Shown in pieces: positions 42,529 to 50,234 of a DNA stretch of 64,000 bases. Position numbers and translations under genes: made by a program. How positions within the stretch are numbered: the first letter of the stretch is position 1; every line of letters starts with the position of its first letter. Source of the DNA: CAYQVW01 sp964421245 (GTDB lineage: Bacteria > Margulisbacteria > WOR-1 > XYC2-FULL-46-14). Where the stretch lies: the NCBI GenBank assembly GCA_964421245.1, contig CAYQVW010000005.1, forward strand, positions 21,792 to 85,791, in the 5' to 3' direction. The notes under the pieces are model-generated. The model had not been told where the DNA came from. It searched no databases and saw only the letters and a list, made by a program, of their open reading frames with translations.

Positions 42529-44145
42529 ATGGCACTATTAGGAATTGAAATTGGTGATAATTCGATAAAACTGCTGGAAGTCAATAAAAAGGAAAACCAG
42601 TCAGTAATTACCCATTGGTCAATAGTTGATATTCCCCTTGATTTGCGCAATAAGCATCCAGAAAGAGAAGTTTTTCAATCGGAATCTATTAAAAAATTCT
42701 TAGTACACACCAGCTCAAAAGATGCAGTAGTGGTTGTTGGAGGTCTCAATGTTGTTTCAAAAATAATTGCTCTGCCGCATCTTGGGGATGCTGAGGTTGC
42801 CGAAGCAGTTAAATGGCAGATGAAGGATGAGATCCCGTTTAAGGTAGAAGAAGGGATCTTTAGCTATTTTAAATTAGGTGATTTAGATAAGAATAAGGTC
42901 AACTATTTAGTAGTAGTTGCAAAAGAAGAGGTAGTGCTCAAATCACTACAAACAATGGGGTTAGCGGGAGTCAAGCCTCTAACTATTATTCCGGCTTCAG
43001 AAGCACTTTTCTACACCTTTGAAAAAGAGATAAAACAAGAAGGAGTTGTTTGTCTCCTTCATATGGGACAATTCTTAACCAATATTAGTTTCTTTGAAAA
43101 TGGGCTTCTTCAATTATCTCGCGATGTTCCGATCGGTTCCGACGATATTACAAAAGCAATGACCTCAATTTTAGTTTCGGAAGAAGGTAGGCTTGAGCTT
43201 GATTATGATGAAGCAGAGAAGATTAGAATAAAATATGGAATTCCAGTTGATCTTGAAAAATTTCCTAAACTAGAACACATTCCAATCGCTCACCTTCAAG
43301 CAGTAATTCGTCCCGCCTTGGAGCGAATTGAAGAAGAGATAATTAGAACTATTGAATACTTCCGCAATAAGGTAAGTGATAATGCAATTAAGAGAATTGT
43401 CTTTACTGGGTCGGCTTCGGAGACCCCTAATTTAGCCCAGATTCTATCACAATCAATAGGGATTAGCTGTGAAACGGCTGATCCGTTTGCCAATGTAAAG
43501 ATTGACCAAAGTATAGAGGATAAAGAGGGTTTAATTAAAGATCGTGCGCGTTTGTGTGCTGTTGTTGGGGCTGTTTCTGCTGCAAAGAGTAGGATCAATT
43601 TGATTCCGGAAGAATATAGAGATCGTTGGAAGGTATTATTAAAAAGATATCTAACTCCACAATATATGATGGGGGCTTTACTGTTTGTATTATTCCTCTT
43701 TTATGGTCTTCTTTATGCCAATATCTATTTCCTAGAAAATAAAAAAGCAGAACTTAATAAGGAATTATCCATAATTGAGCCAAAGATCAAGAGATTAGAT
43801 GCTCTTGCAAAATCGGTGGCTGATGAGCGTGGTAGGAGTGGAGTTTTCTCGTCATTAGCTGCTGCAAGGATTAAGGTCTCTCATATTTTAGTTGAGTTGG
43901 GTGAAGCTACCCCCAATTCAGTTATGCTTGATACAGTCTCCTTTACTCCAACGAGTGAGGCGATCATGGTATCTGGTAATTCATTTTTAAGAGGGAAGAC
44001 TGCGGAAAAAAACCTTTCCCAATTTGTTAATAATTTGTCAGATTCACCGCTTTTTGAAAATGTTCAATTAGATAATGCTGGACTGGGATTGGATTACTCA
44101 CCTAAAAACTTTAAATTCAATGTAAATATGGAGATAAAAAAATGA
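42529..44145 (+). CDS. PilM-PilN fusion (GspL-like) pilus assembly protein
   Basis: A 538-residue protein. Residues 1-350 form an actin-like PilM domain (LLGIEIGDNSIKLLE, KWQMKDEIPF, RIVFTGSASETPNL). A transmembrane helix at about 378-395 then leads into a coiled-coil and a PilN-like ferredoxin-fold domain (about 400-538). In most type IV pili these are two proteins; in type II secretion GspL is a similar single chain. Here fusion is seen directly, in one uninterrupted frame. It links the cytoplasmic ATPase side to the periplasmic PilO/PilP side. The Shine-Dalgarno AGAGGT is good. Confidence 0.9.
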   Translation: MALLGIEIGDNSIKLLEVNKKENQSVITHWSIVDIPLDLRNKHPEREVFQSESIKKFLVHTSSKDAVVVVGGLNVVSKIIALPHLGDAEVAEAVKWQMKDEIPFKVEEGIFSYFKLGDLDKNKVNYLVVVAKEEVVLKSLQTMGLAGVKPLTIIPASEALFYTFEKEIKQEGVVCLLHMGQFLTNISFFENGLLQLSRDVPIGSDDITKAMTSILVSEEGRLELDYDEAEKIRIKYGIPVDLEKFPKLEHIPIAHLQAVIRPALERIEEEIIRTIEYFRNKVSDNAIKRIVFTGSASETPNLAQILSQSIGISCETADPFANVKIDQSIEDKEGLIKDRARLCAVVGAVSAAKSRINLIPEEYRDRWKVLLKRYLTPQYMMGALLFVLFLFYGLLYANIYFLENKKAELNKELSIIEPKIKRLDALAKSVADERGRSGVFSSLAAARIKVSHILVELGEATPNSVMLDTVSFTPTSEAIMVSGNSFLRGKTAEKNLSQFVNNLSDSPLFENVQLDNAGLGLDYSPKNFKFNVNMEIKK

Positions 44146-44648
44146 AAGTAAGTAAACGTGAATTGTGGCTTGTTTTTGGAGTTTTGGCCGTTTTAGCTAC
44201 ATATGTTTTTTATCAATATCTTTATTCTCCCCAGCTTAACACCTTGGGTAAATTGAGGCGAGAGATAAAAAAACAGGAAATGGATCTTAAGCTTGCTCAA
44301 GAAAAGCTGCGGGTTTTGCAAGGTATTGTCAAGATAAAATCTCCGGAAAAAATTGTTGCAAAAAGCAAAGATGAAAATGCACTTGAGGTAATAACTTTTT
44401 TAGCTGATAATATTACAGACCTAAAGATTAATCTGATTTCATTGAAGCCTTTTTACGATACTCCAGCCCTGCAACAGGCCAAAAAGATGACCTTTGACAT
44501 TATAGTAGAGGGCACGTATAATCAGTTGTATAAATTTGTAAATGCAATAGAGATGGCACCAAGTTTGTTAGTAATAGATACATTTAAATTGGTTAGGAAA
44601 GATGATCGGGAGATTAAGGCGTCGATTTCGTTCTCGTCTTATTATTAA
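44142..44648 (+). CDS. PilO/GspM-like inner-membrane assembly protein
   Basis: A 168-residue bitopic protein: helix at about 10-28, coiled-coil (about 34-62), then a small alpha/beta domain with EGTYNQLYKFVNAIE, as in PilO. It dimerises with the PilN domain of the previous protein. The ATG overlaps the preceding stop (ATGA). Confidence 0.88.
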   Translation: MKVSKRELWLVFGVLAVLATYVFYQYLYSPQLNTLGKLRREIKKQEMDLKLAQEKLRVLQGIVKIKSPEKIVAKSKDENALEVITFLADNITDLKINLISLKPFYDTPALQQAKKMTFDIIVEGTYNQLYKFVNAIEMAPSLLVIDTFKLVRKDDREIKASISFSSYY

Positions 44649-44653
44649 TAGAT

Positions 44654-45184
44654 ATGATCAAACAAATAAATAATTTAAAATGGACCATTTTAATTTTGGC
44701 GATTTGTATTGGTGCTTTTTGGCTCGGGTTACAGAGTGCCTGTGTCATGAAGGCAAAGAAAAAACCACCTCTTTTAGCTAAACCAGTTATAACTGACACC
44801 ATAACCCAAGAAGCAAAAAGCACTCCCGAAGCAAAAGCAAAAATTATTATAAAATCAAAACTAGATAAGAAGAAGGATAAGAAAAAAGAAGAGAAGAAGA
44901 AAAAAGATGAGGTTGTATTATTAGGAAAAGTATCTGATCCTTTTCAAGTAGACTTTTCTGTGAGTAAGAAGGATGAGTCAGGTGTAACAACCACCCCTAA
45001 AAAATATTTTGTTTTGCAGGGATCTTTTGTTGCTGGTAAAAAGAGCTTGGCTTTAATTGATGATGAGATTCTGGGAATAGGTGATTACATTCATGGTTGG
45101 AAAGTTGTAGGGATAAAGAAAGATGTTGTCGGACTTAAGAGATGGAAGAAAATTAAAAGACTTAAATTAGATTGGGGAGGATAA
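44654..45184 (+). CDS. PilP/GspC-like periplasmic connector
   Basis: A 176-residue protein with a transmembrane or signal segment (about 9-27), a Lys/Glu-rich linker (residues 60-92) and a small beta domain (about 110-176) with FVLQGSFVAGKKSLALIDDEILGIGD. This matches the PilP/GspC homology region, which connects the inner-membrane complex to the secretin. The linker is almost purely Lys and Glu. It precedes the secretin gene in the expected order M/N-O-P-Q. Confidence 0.8.
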   Translation: MIKQINNLKWTILILAICIGAFWLGLQSACVMKAKKKPPLLAKPVITDTITQEAKSTPEAKAKIIIKSKLDKKKDKKKEEKKKKDEVVLLGKVSDPFQVDFSVSKKDESGVTTTPKKYFVLQGSFVAGKKSLALIDDEILGIGDYIHGWKVVGIKKDVVGLKRWKKIKRLKLDWGG

Positions 45185-45189
45185 TAATA

Positions 45190-46461
45190 ATGGTAAAAAG
45201 AATAGTTGCTGTTCTTGTGATTTTGGTATTGTGTGCGAGTTTGGGGATGGCTGCTTCGCAAAAAGGTATTAGCATACAAAAGAGCAAGAGCGGGAAAATA
45301 TCATTCCGATTAAAAAATGCGGACATAAAAAGTGTTCTGCATATTTTTGCTAAGCAATTAAAAGTTAACATTGTGGCAGGAGATGGCGTTTCTGGTGAGG
45401 CAACAGTTGCTTTTTCAAATGTTACACCATTAGAAGGCCTAGACGCAGTGTTGCGGGTTAAGGGATTAGATTGGAGCCGAGAAGGGGATACTATTATTGT
45501 TTCGTCAGACAAGCAGGTAAAAACTTTTACCTTGCAATTTGCTAACGCAGAAGAGTTGAACACTACTATTAAGCCAATATTGTCACAAGGAGATAGTAGT
45601 TCGGTCAATAAATCTTATAACCAAGTAATTGTTAAAGCTGGCAGTAGAAGAATGAGAATGATTGAAAACACCATAAAGAAAATGGATGTGCCACAAAAAC
45701 AAGTTGTAGTTGAGGCGCATATTGTAGAGATAAAAAAAGGGGATGATGGGGGTATTGGGGTAGATTTATATGGACAAAGAAGGGCAGATCCAAACGATAA
45801 TGTTCAAACGCTAAACTTTGCTGGGCGCAACACAGATCAAAATGCACTAGGATTATATGCTCAAATTATTTCTGGAAATTACCAGGGATATCTATCTTCC
45901 TTAATGATAGCTACAACTTATAATATTGTTGCTTCTCCTCGAATTACAACGATAAATCATAAAGAAGCAACAATTTTAATTGGTGAAAAATTAGGTTACC
46001 AGACTTCAACAACCACAACTACTGGTACTACCACAGAAATTAAATTTTTGGAGACAGGAACAAAATTGGTTCTGACCCCACACGTCAGTGATAATGGTTA
46101 TATTAGAATGGAAATTGCTCCAAAGGTAAGTGAAGGTACTGTGGACAGAACGACCGGAGTTCCAAACGAAAGTACAACCGAGACTAAAAATGAAGTTTTG
46201 GTTAAGGATGGGCAGACTATTGTAATTGGCGGATTGATTAAGAAGAAAGAATTGTTAACAGAAACCGGAATCCCGATCTTAATGCATATCCCATTTATTG
46301 GAATGGCTTTTAAACGAAATGTAGTTTCTAACGAAAATCGTGAGTTGATTGTATTTATTAAGCCTACTATTTTAAGCCCTGAATCTCTCCAAACTATGCA
46401 AGAGGATATTCAGACTTTCTTGAAGAAAGAGAAAAACCAAAAGAGCAATATAATAAACTAA
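45190..46461 (+). CDS. pilQ: secretin (PilQ/GspD-like outer-membrane channel)
   Basis: A 423-residue protein: signal peptide 1-23, STN/N0-like domain (LKNADIKSVLHIFAKQLKVNIV), N1 domain (FTLQFANAEELNTTIKPIL), then the secretin domain with VVVEAHIVEIKK, VASPRITTINHKEA and VLVKDGQTIVIGGLI. It forms the outer-membrane ring for fibre or protein exit. It is short for the family, with fewer N-domains than proteobacterial PilQ. GGGAGG lies about 10 nt ahead of the ATG at 45190. Confidence 0.95.
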   Translation: MVKRIVAVLVILVLCASLGMAASQKGISIQKSKSGKISFRLKNADIKSVLHIFAKQLKVNIVAGDGVSGEATVAFSNVTPLEGLDAVLRVKGLDWSREGDTIIVSSDKQVKTFTLQFANAEELNTTIKPILSQGDSSSVNKSYNQVIVKAGSRRMRMIENTIKKMDVPQKQVVVEAHIVEIKKGDDGGIGVDLYGQRRADPNDNVQTLNFAGRNTDQNALGLYAQIISGNYQGYLSSLMIATTYNIVASPRITTINHKEATILIGEKLGYQTSTTTTTGTTTEIKFLETGTKLVLTPHVSDNGYIRMEIAPKVSEGTVDRTTGVPNESTTETKNEVLVKDGQTIVIGGLIKKKELLTETGIPILMHIPFIGMAFKRNVVSNENRELIVFIKPTILSPESLQTMQEDIQTFLKKEKNQKSNIIN

Positions 46462-46465
46462 TTGT

Positions 46466-47209
46466 ATGTCGAACAAAAGCGATATACGGAATATTTATTC
46501 GGCTCTTCGACTAAGAAATGTAGTTCTGCTGGGTGTTATATTCTTTTTAGTATTTAAAACGCTTTTTGGTTTTTCGTCTGCTGAAGTATTATTTCCAGCC
46601 TATATGATTCTAAGCTTAGCTTTTTTATTGAATTTTTTCGGGTATTTGTTAATAAAAAACGAAAAGATATTGATAGTTTTTGCAAAGCTTCAGTTTGTTT
46701 TGGATCTTTTTGTTATTCTTTTGGCCCTATATTTTAGTGGTGGTATTGAAAATAGTTGGGGATTTCTTCTTTCAATTGTAATCGTTATTTCTGGCTTGTA
46801 TTTTTCATTAGCAACTGCACTTTTTATCGCTTTTTTTGCAATCTGTGCTTTTGGCGGGATGGTTTGGCTAGAATACATGGAAATAATTCCACATGTTAAT
46901 GCCTATGGGATGGATATTTGGAAGAATCTACCGTATCTTATTGATTATATTTCGGCAATGTTTGTATTGTATATTGGGGCGGCGATTGTATCGGTCTCTG
47001 CCGGGCATGATCATAAAAAAAGAAGAGAAGAAGCCGATGAATATGCTAGAGAGTTGCAGAAAAAGATCCACACAATAGAACAATTTAACCAGGAATTGCG
47101 TAATAAATATGCAGACATAGAGCGATTGAACCAGCTTTTTGTAGGTCGTGAGCTTGAAATGGCAAAACTCAAGGAAGAAATAAAACGTTTAAAATCCCAA
47201 AAGGGTTAG
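46466..47209 (+). CDS. PilS-like membrane sensor domain with coiled-coil, lacking a kinase
   Basis: A 247-residue protein with about six transmembrane helices (to about residue 178) and a C-terminal coiled-coil (about 185-245) that simply ends. The segment FVLDLFVILLALYFSGGIENSWGF is very like the membrane sensor of PilS kinases (D..., GGI.S-F). The HisKA and HATPase domains are absent and the following sequence codes on the other strand. It starts 4 nt after the secretin stop and closes the pilus operon. It may be a signalling remnant, or a scaffold using the sensor without phosphorylation. Confidence 0.7.
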   Translation: MSNKSDIRNIYSALRLRNVVLLGVIFFLVFKTLFGFSSAEVLFPAYMILSLAFLLNFFGYLLIKNEKILIVFAKLQFVLDLFVILLALYFSGGIENSWGFLLSIVIVISGLYFSLATALFIAFFAICAFGGMVWLEYMEIIPHVNAYGMDIWKNLPYLIDYISAMFVLYIGAAIVSVSAGHDHKKRREEADEYARELQKKIHTIEQFNQELRNKYADIERLNQLFVGRELEMAKLKEEIKRLKSQKG

Positions 47210-48186
47210 TTTTCTGTTTTGGCTTCTCTAGATAATAAATTTTGTGCTGCAAGATACGGATCTTTCTTTTTAAATAAAACCTCAAAAATTTGGCTGGTTA
47301 TTGGCATCTCAATTTTTAGTTTTTTCGCTAATTGGTCAACTGCTTTTGTGGTTGTTATGCCTTCGGCGATTTCTTGCATGTTAGAGGTAATTTGATTTAT
47401 ATTAAGGCCTTCTGCTAGTTTAACTCCAACAGAATGATTGCGAGACATGGTACTTCCGCAAGTTAATATTAGGTCTCCGATTCCAGATAACCCATAAAAT
47501 GTTTGCTCTTTTGCACCAAGGGCTTGGCCCAAACTTGCAATTTCTCTTATTCCGCGAACTATAAGACCAGAACGGGCATTTTCACCCAAAGCAAGGCCAT
47601 CAACAATACCGGAAGCGATTGCAATGATATTTTTTAACGCTCCGCCTATTTCAACTCCAATTGTATCGTTTTGAGTATAGACTCGAAATCTTTGTGACAT
47701 AAGTAATTTTTGGATTTGTTTTGCTTGGCCTTCGTCAATTGCCGCAACAACAGATGCAGCGGGTAGTCCCTTTGCAATTTCGTGAGCTAAATTTGGTCCA
47801 GAAATTACAGCGATATCTTTTTTAAAATGTTCTTTAAGGATTTCTGAAGGTCTTTTACCAGTTTTTATCTCTATTCCTTTGGCAGCAGATAAGATAGGGA
47901 CTTTTGTTTTTGTATTTTTAATAACTTCTCTTAAATGTTGTGTTGGCACAACAAAGACAATTAAATCAGCTTTTTCTGTAGCCTGATCAAGATTGTTGGT
48001 GGCTGTTATTATTTTTGGAAGTTGAATCCCTTTTAAGAATTTTTTATTTTCACCAAAATCATTTATCTCTTTTACGACCCCTTTTTCATGTGCCCAAAGC
48101 ACTACATTGTGTTTGTTTTCTGCAAAGAGTATGGATAGGGTGGTTCCCCAGGCACCTGCACCGATAATTGTTATATTATTTGGCAC
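47206..48186 (-). CDS. gpsA: NAD(P)-dependent glycerol-3-phosphate dehydrogenase
   Basis: A 326-residue enzyme with N-terminal Rossmann motif GAGAWGTTLS, AAKGIE, SGPNLAHEIAKGLPA and the lysine-bearing GGALKNIIAIASG. It reduces dihydroxyacetone phosphate to sn-glycerol-3-phosphate, the backbone for phospholipids. It overlaps the end of plsY by 11 nt, so the two successive steps are co-translated. The 3' end overlaps the PilS-like gene by 4 nt. Confidence 0.97.
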   Translation of the reverse strand: MPNNITIIGAGAWGTTLSILFAENKHNVVLWAHEKGVVKEINDFGENKKFLKGIQLPKIITATNNLDQATEKADLIVFVVPTQHLREVIKNTKTKVPILSAAKGIEIKTGKRPSEILKEHFKKDIAVISGPNLAHEIAKGLPAASVVAAIDEGQAKQIQKLLMSQRFRVYTQNDTIGVEIGGALKNIIAIASGIVDGLALGENARSGLIVRGIREIASLGQALGAKEQTFYGLSGIGDLILTCGSTMSRNHSVGVKLAEGLNINQITSNMQEIAEGITTTKAVDQLAKKLKIEMPITSQIFEVLFKKKDPYLAAQNLLSREAKTEN

Positions 48187-48766
48187 TTGTCCCTACCTTG
48201 TTTTCTGATCCGTTTAGTAATCTTTTAATATTTGATTTATGTTTAATGACAATTAAAATGTTTGCAACTGCAACAAAAATCGCAAAAGGGAGAGGTTTGC
48301 CAAATGCAAACATTAATATTGTGGCTAGGGTTGATCCGGTAATTGAGGCAAGAGAAACATAACGGCTTACTATAATTACTATTGCAGCCCAAATGGCGCA
48401 AATTACAAAAACATCCGGTGCTAGGCCAAGGAGCACCCCAAGACCAACGGCAACCCCTTTTCCTCCCTTAAATTTCATAAAGATTGAAAAAGTATGTCCG
48501 ATAATTGCTCCAGCTCCAGCAAGGATGATTACTATTGGATCGGGGTAGATTTTGGTTGCGAGTAGGATGGAAAGAGTTCCTTTAAATAGATCAAATAAAA
48601 AAGCGATAATTCCAGGAATTGGACCAAGCAGGCGAAAGGTATTGGTTGCACCGATATTTCCGCTCCCTGCTTTGGTTATATCTTTTCCGTATAATTTACC
48701 GATTACATAGCCAAAGGGGATCGATCCTAATACGTAACTTATACCCAGAATTAGCGCAATTTGCAT
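48176..48766 (-). CDS. plsY: acyl-phosphate:glycerol-3-phosphate acyltransferase
   Basis: A 196-residue membrane enzyme with five hydrophobic segments and the PlsY motifs SIPFGYVIGK, GSGNIGATN (motif 1) and KFKGGKGVAVGLG (motif 2). It acylates glycerol-3-phosphate at position 1. The ATG has no Shine-Dalgarno; a minus-strand TATTAT ends 9 nt upstream, consistent with a leaderless mRNA. The promoter overlaps that of the divergent initiator tRNA gene. Confidence 0.96.
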   Translation of the reverse strand: MQIALILGISYVLGSIPFGYVIGKLYGKDITKAGSGNIGATNTFRLLGPIPGIIAFLFDLFKGTLSILLATKIYPDPIVIILAGAGAIIGHTFSIFMKFKGGKGVAVGLGVLLGLAPDVFVICAIWAAIVIIVSRYVSLASITGSTLATILMFAFGKPLPFAIFVAVANILIVIKHKSNIKRLLNGSENKVGTSAK

Positions 48767-48774
48767 ATCTGTAG

Positions 48775-48781
48775 TATAATA
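48775..48781. promoter_or_regulatory. overlapping -10 elements of tRNA-fMet and plsY
   Basis: Plus-strand TATAAT (48775-48780) ends 10 nt before the mature tRNA. Minus-strand TATTAT (48781-48776) ends 9 nt before the plsY ATG. The two hexamers share five bases, so the promoters should exclude each other. Confidence 0.6.
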
Positions 48782-48790
48782 GCATATTAT

Positions 48791-48864
<74 letters not shown>

Positions 48865-48889
48865 GACAAAAATCTAAAAGATTTTTGTC
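48865..48889 (+). terminator. hairpin after the tRNA gene
   Basis: Arms GACAAAAATC and GATTTTTGTC, 10 bp, with the loop TAAAA. It starts at the base after the tRNA. It is AT-rich and the T-run is inside the arm, so it is a weak terminator candidate. Confidence 0.5.
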
Positions 48890-48979
48890 CCTTGTTCTCG
48901 TTCTTGTTCTTAATGCCCTTCTTACTTTTTTCCTCAAAGATTGGATTTTTGTAGAATAAGAACAAGAATAAGAATAAGG
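48890..48979. repeat. long imperfect inverted repeat
   Basis: A 23-nt arm at 48890-48912 pairs with one at 48957-48979 (20 of 23 positions), separated by 44 nt. Each arm is itself built of hexamers (GTTCTT / AAGAAC, AAGAAT). It may be a small mobile or repetitive intergenic element. Confidence 0.6.
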
Positions 48980-49019
48980 AAGTCCTCAATAATCCTGCCT
49001 TATAAATGCTATAATCACC

Positions 49020-49049
49020 TTACGTAACACTTACGTAAGGCTTACGTAA
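49020..49049. repeat. three TTACGTAA palindromes at 11-bp spacing
   Basis: TTACGTAA occurs at 49020, 49031 and 49042, one per 11 bp, about one helical turn, so all face the same side of the DNA. Confidence 0.75.
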
Positions 49050-49054
49050 GGCAA

Positions 49055-49089
49055 CTCATTGCTCATTACTCATTACTCATTACTCATTA
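49055..49089. repeat. five-copy 7-bp tandem repeat CTCATTA
   Basis: Five heptamers CTCATTG, then CTCATTA four times, just downstream of the GH5 gene end (which lies on the minus strand). Confidence 0.85.
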
Positions 49090-49093
49090 CTTT

Positions 49094-50233
49094 TTACTTG
49101 TTTTTGTAGAACTCCTCAACATCAAAGCCCGTATCCATATTTGGTCTAATAGAGAAAAATTGAGCAGGGGAGAAGTATCTATCATTAATCACAGCTGTGG
49201 TTGCATTTTCTCTTCTTGATAAATCAGAGCTGGTAGGATCGATCTGTCGCCAGTAAATATAGCCATTTAGATTGTTTTCTTGTACTAAATTAACAACGTC
49301 AGTGATCCAGCGTCTTTTGCTGTCTTCGCTAGCAAAAGTTGAGACGCAAAACTCTCCCAAAATAATTGGAATATTAAATCTTTCCTTGTAACTTACAATT
49401 TGTTGCATGGTATTATTTAATACATCTTTATCAAAGTACAGTGTAAATCCTTTATAGTTTTTAGCTTTTCCTGGATATTCGATTTTGTTGTCTGTCTTAT
49501 AGGTTGAGGTCCAGTTAACATTTTGATGAGTAAAGTAGAGTGGAGTGTAGAAATGAAAAACGTAGGCCAAATTTTGGTCATCAATCCTTTCTAATCTTTG
49601 GTTTTGGGGGGGTTGAATAGCAATTAAGTGATTGGTGTCCACTTTTCTTATTGCAGTGACCGTTCTTTCCATTAATCGCCAGTATTTGCTTCCCGACTCA
49701 ATCGACTCGTTCATTAATTCATAACCTAAGATGGTCTCGTTATCCTTATATCTTTTAGCTATTGCTTGCCATCCCAAAACAAATAAATTCTGTAAATTGC
49801 GACTGTTCCAAAAGGCTTTATTGTCCGCTGTTGCTAAAAAGTCTTGAATGGCTCCGCCCGGTAGGTTATGCATATCAAGTAAAATTAATAGATTGTGTTT
49901 TTTTGCAAAGCTTAGTTGTTTATCTACAAAACGAAAACCCTCTTGATTGATATCTCCATTTTGGTCAATGAAATAATCCATTTTAAGGACTAATCGGACT
50001 GTATTGATTCCACCAAGTGCGGTTAAGGCATAATCTTTTTCTTTTATGTGATCCAAGTTCGGATTTTTATGACTCTTTTTCCATACAGTAGAGTCATCTA
50101 AGAGGGCGGCTCCTCTGATATAAAAAGGAGCATCGTTTAGTAATAGACGACCTCTTTGTGCTTTTACAAACCCTTTACTAGTGTTTGTCATAATTAATAC
50201 AATTAATACTAAAAGGAGTCCTATTTTTAGCAT
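49094..50233 (-). CDS. secreted GH5 glycoside hydrolase
   Basis: A 379-residue protein with an N-terminal signal or anchor helix (about 3-20). The TIM-barrel has the GH5 signatures: acid/base Glu176 in YELMNES and nucleophile Glu294 in ILGEFCV, plus DMHNLPGG (about 120) and YIYWRQIDP near the end. The family hydrolyses beta-glucans or mannans; the substrate here is not determined. The gene lies 1 nt after a large secreted protein gene on the same strand, so they are co-expressed. Repeats fill the region after it. Confidence 0.9.
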   Translation of the reverse strand: MLKIGLLLVLIVLIMTNTSKGFVKAQRGRLLLNDAPFYIRGAALLDDSTVWKKSHKNPNLDHIKEKDYALTALGGINTVRLVLKMDYFIDQNGDINQEGFRFVDKQLSFAKKHNLLILLDMHNLPGGAIQDFLATADNKAFWNSRNLQNLFVLGWQAIAKRYKDNETILGYELMNESIESGSKYWRLMERTVTAIRKVDTNHLIAIQPPQNQRLERIDDQNLAYVFHFYTPLYFTHQNVNWTSTYKTDNKIEYPGKAKNYKGFTLYFDKDVLNNTMQQIVSYKERFNIPIILGEFCVSTFASEDSKRRWITDVVNLVQENNLNGYIYWRQIDPTSSDLSRRENATTAVINDRYFSPAQFFSIRPNMDTGFDVEEFYKNK

Positions 50234-50234
50234 T

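Noticed and set aside
49020..49089. Possible CRISPR-like array
   Set aside because: Units are only 7 and 11 bp, there are no spacers of 25-40 nt, and no cas genes lie in the window. These are simple tandem repeats.
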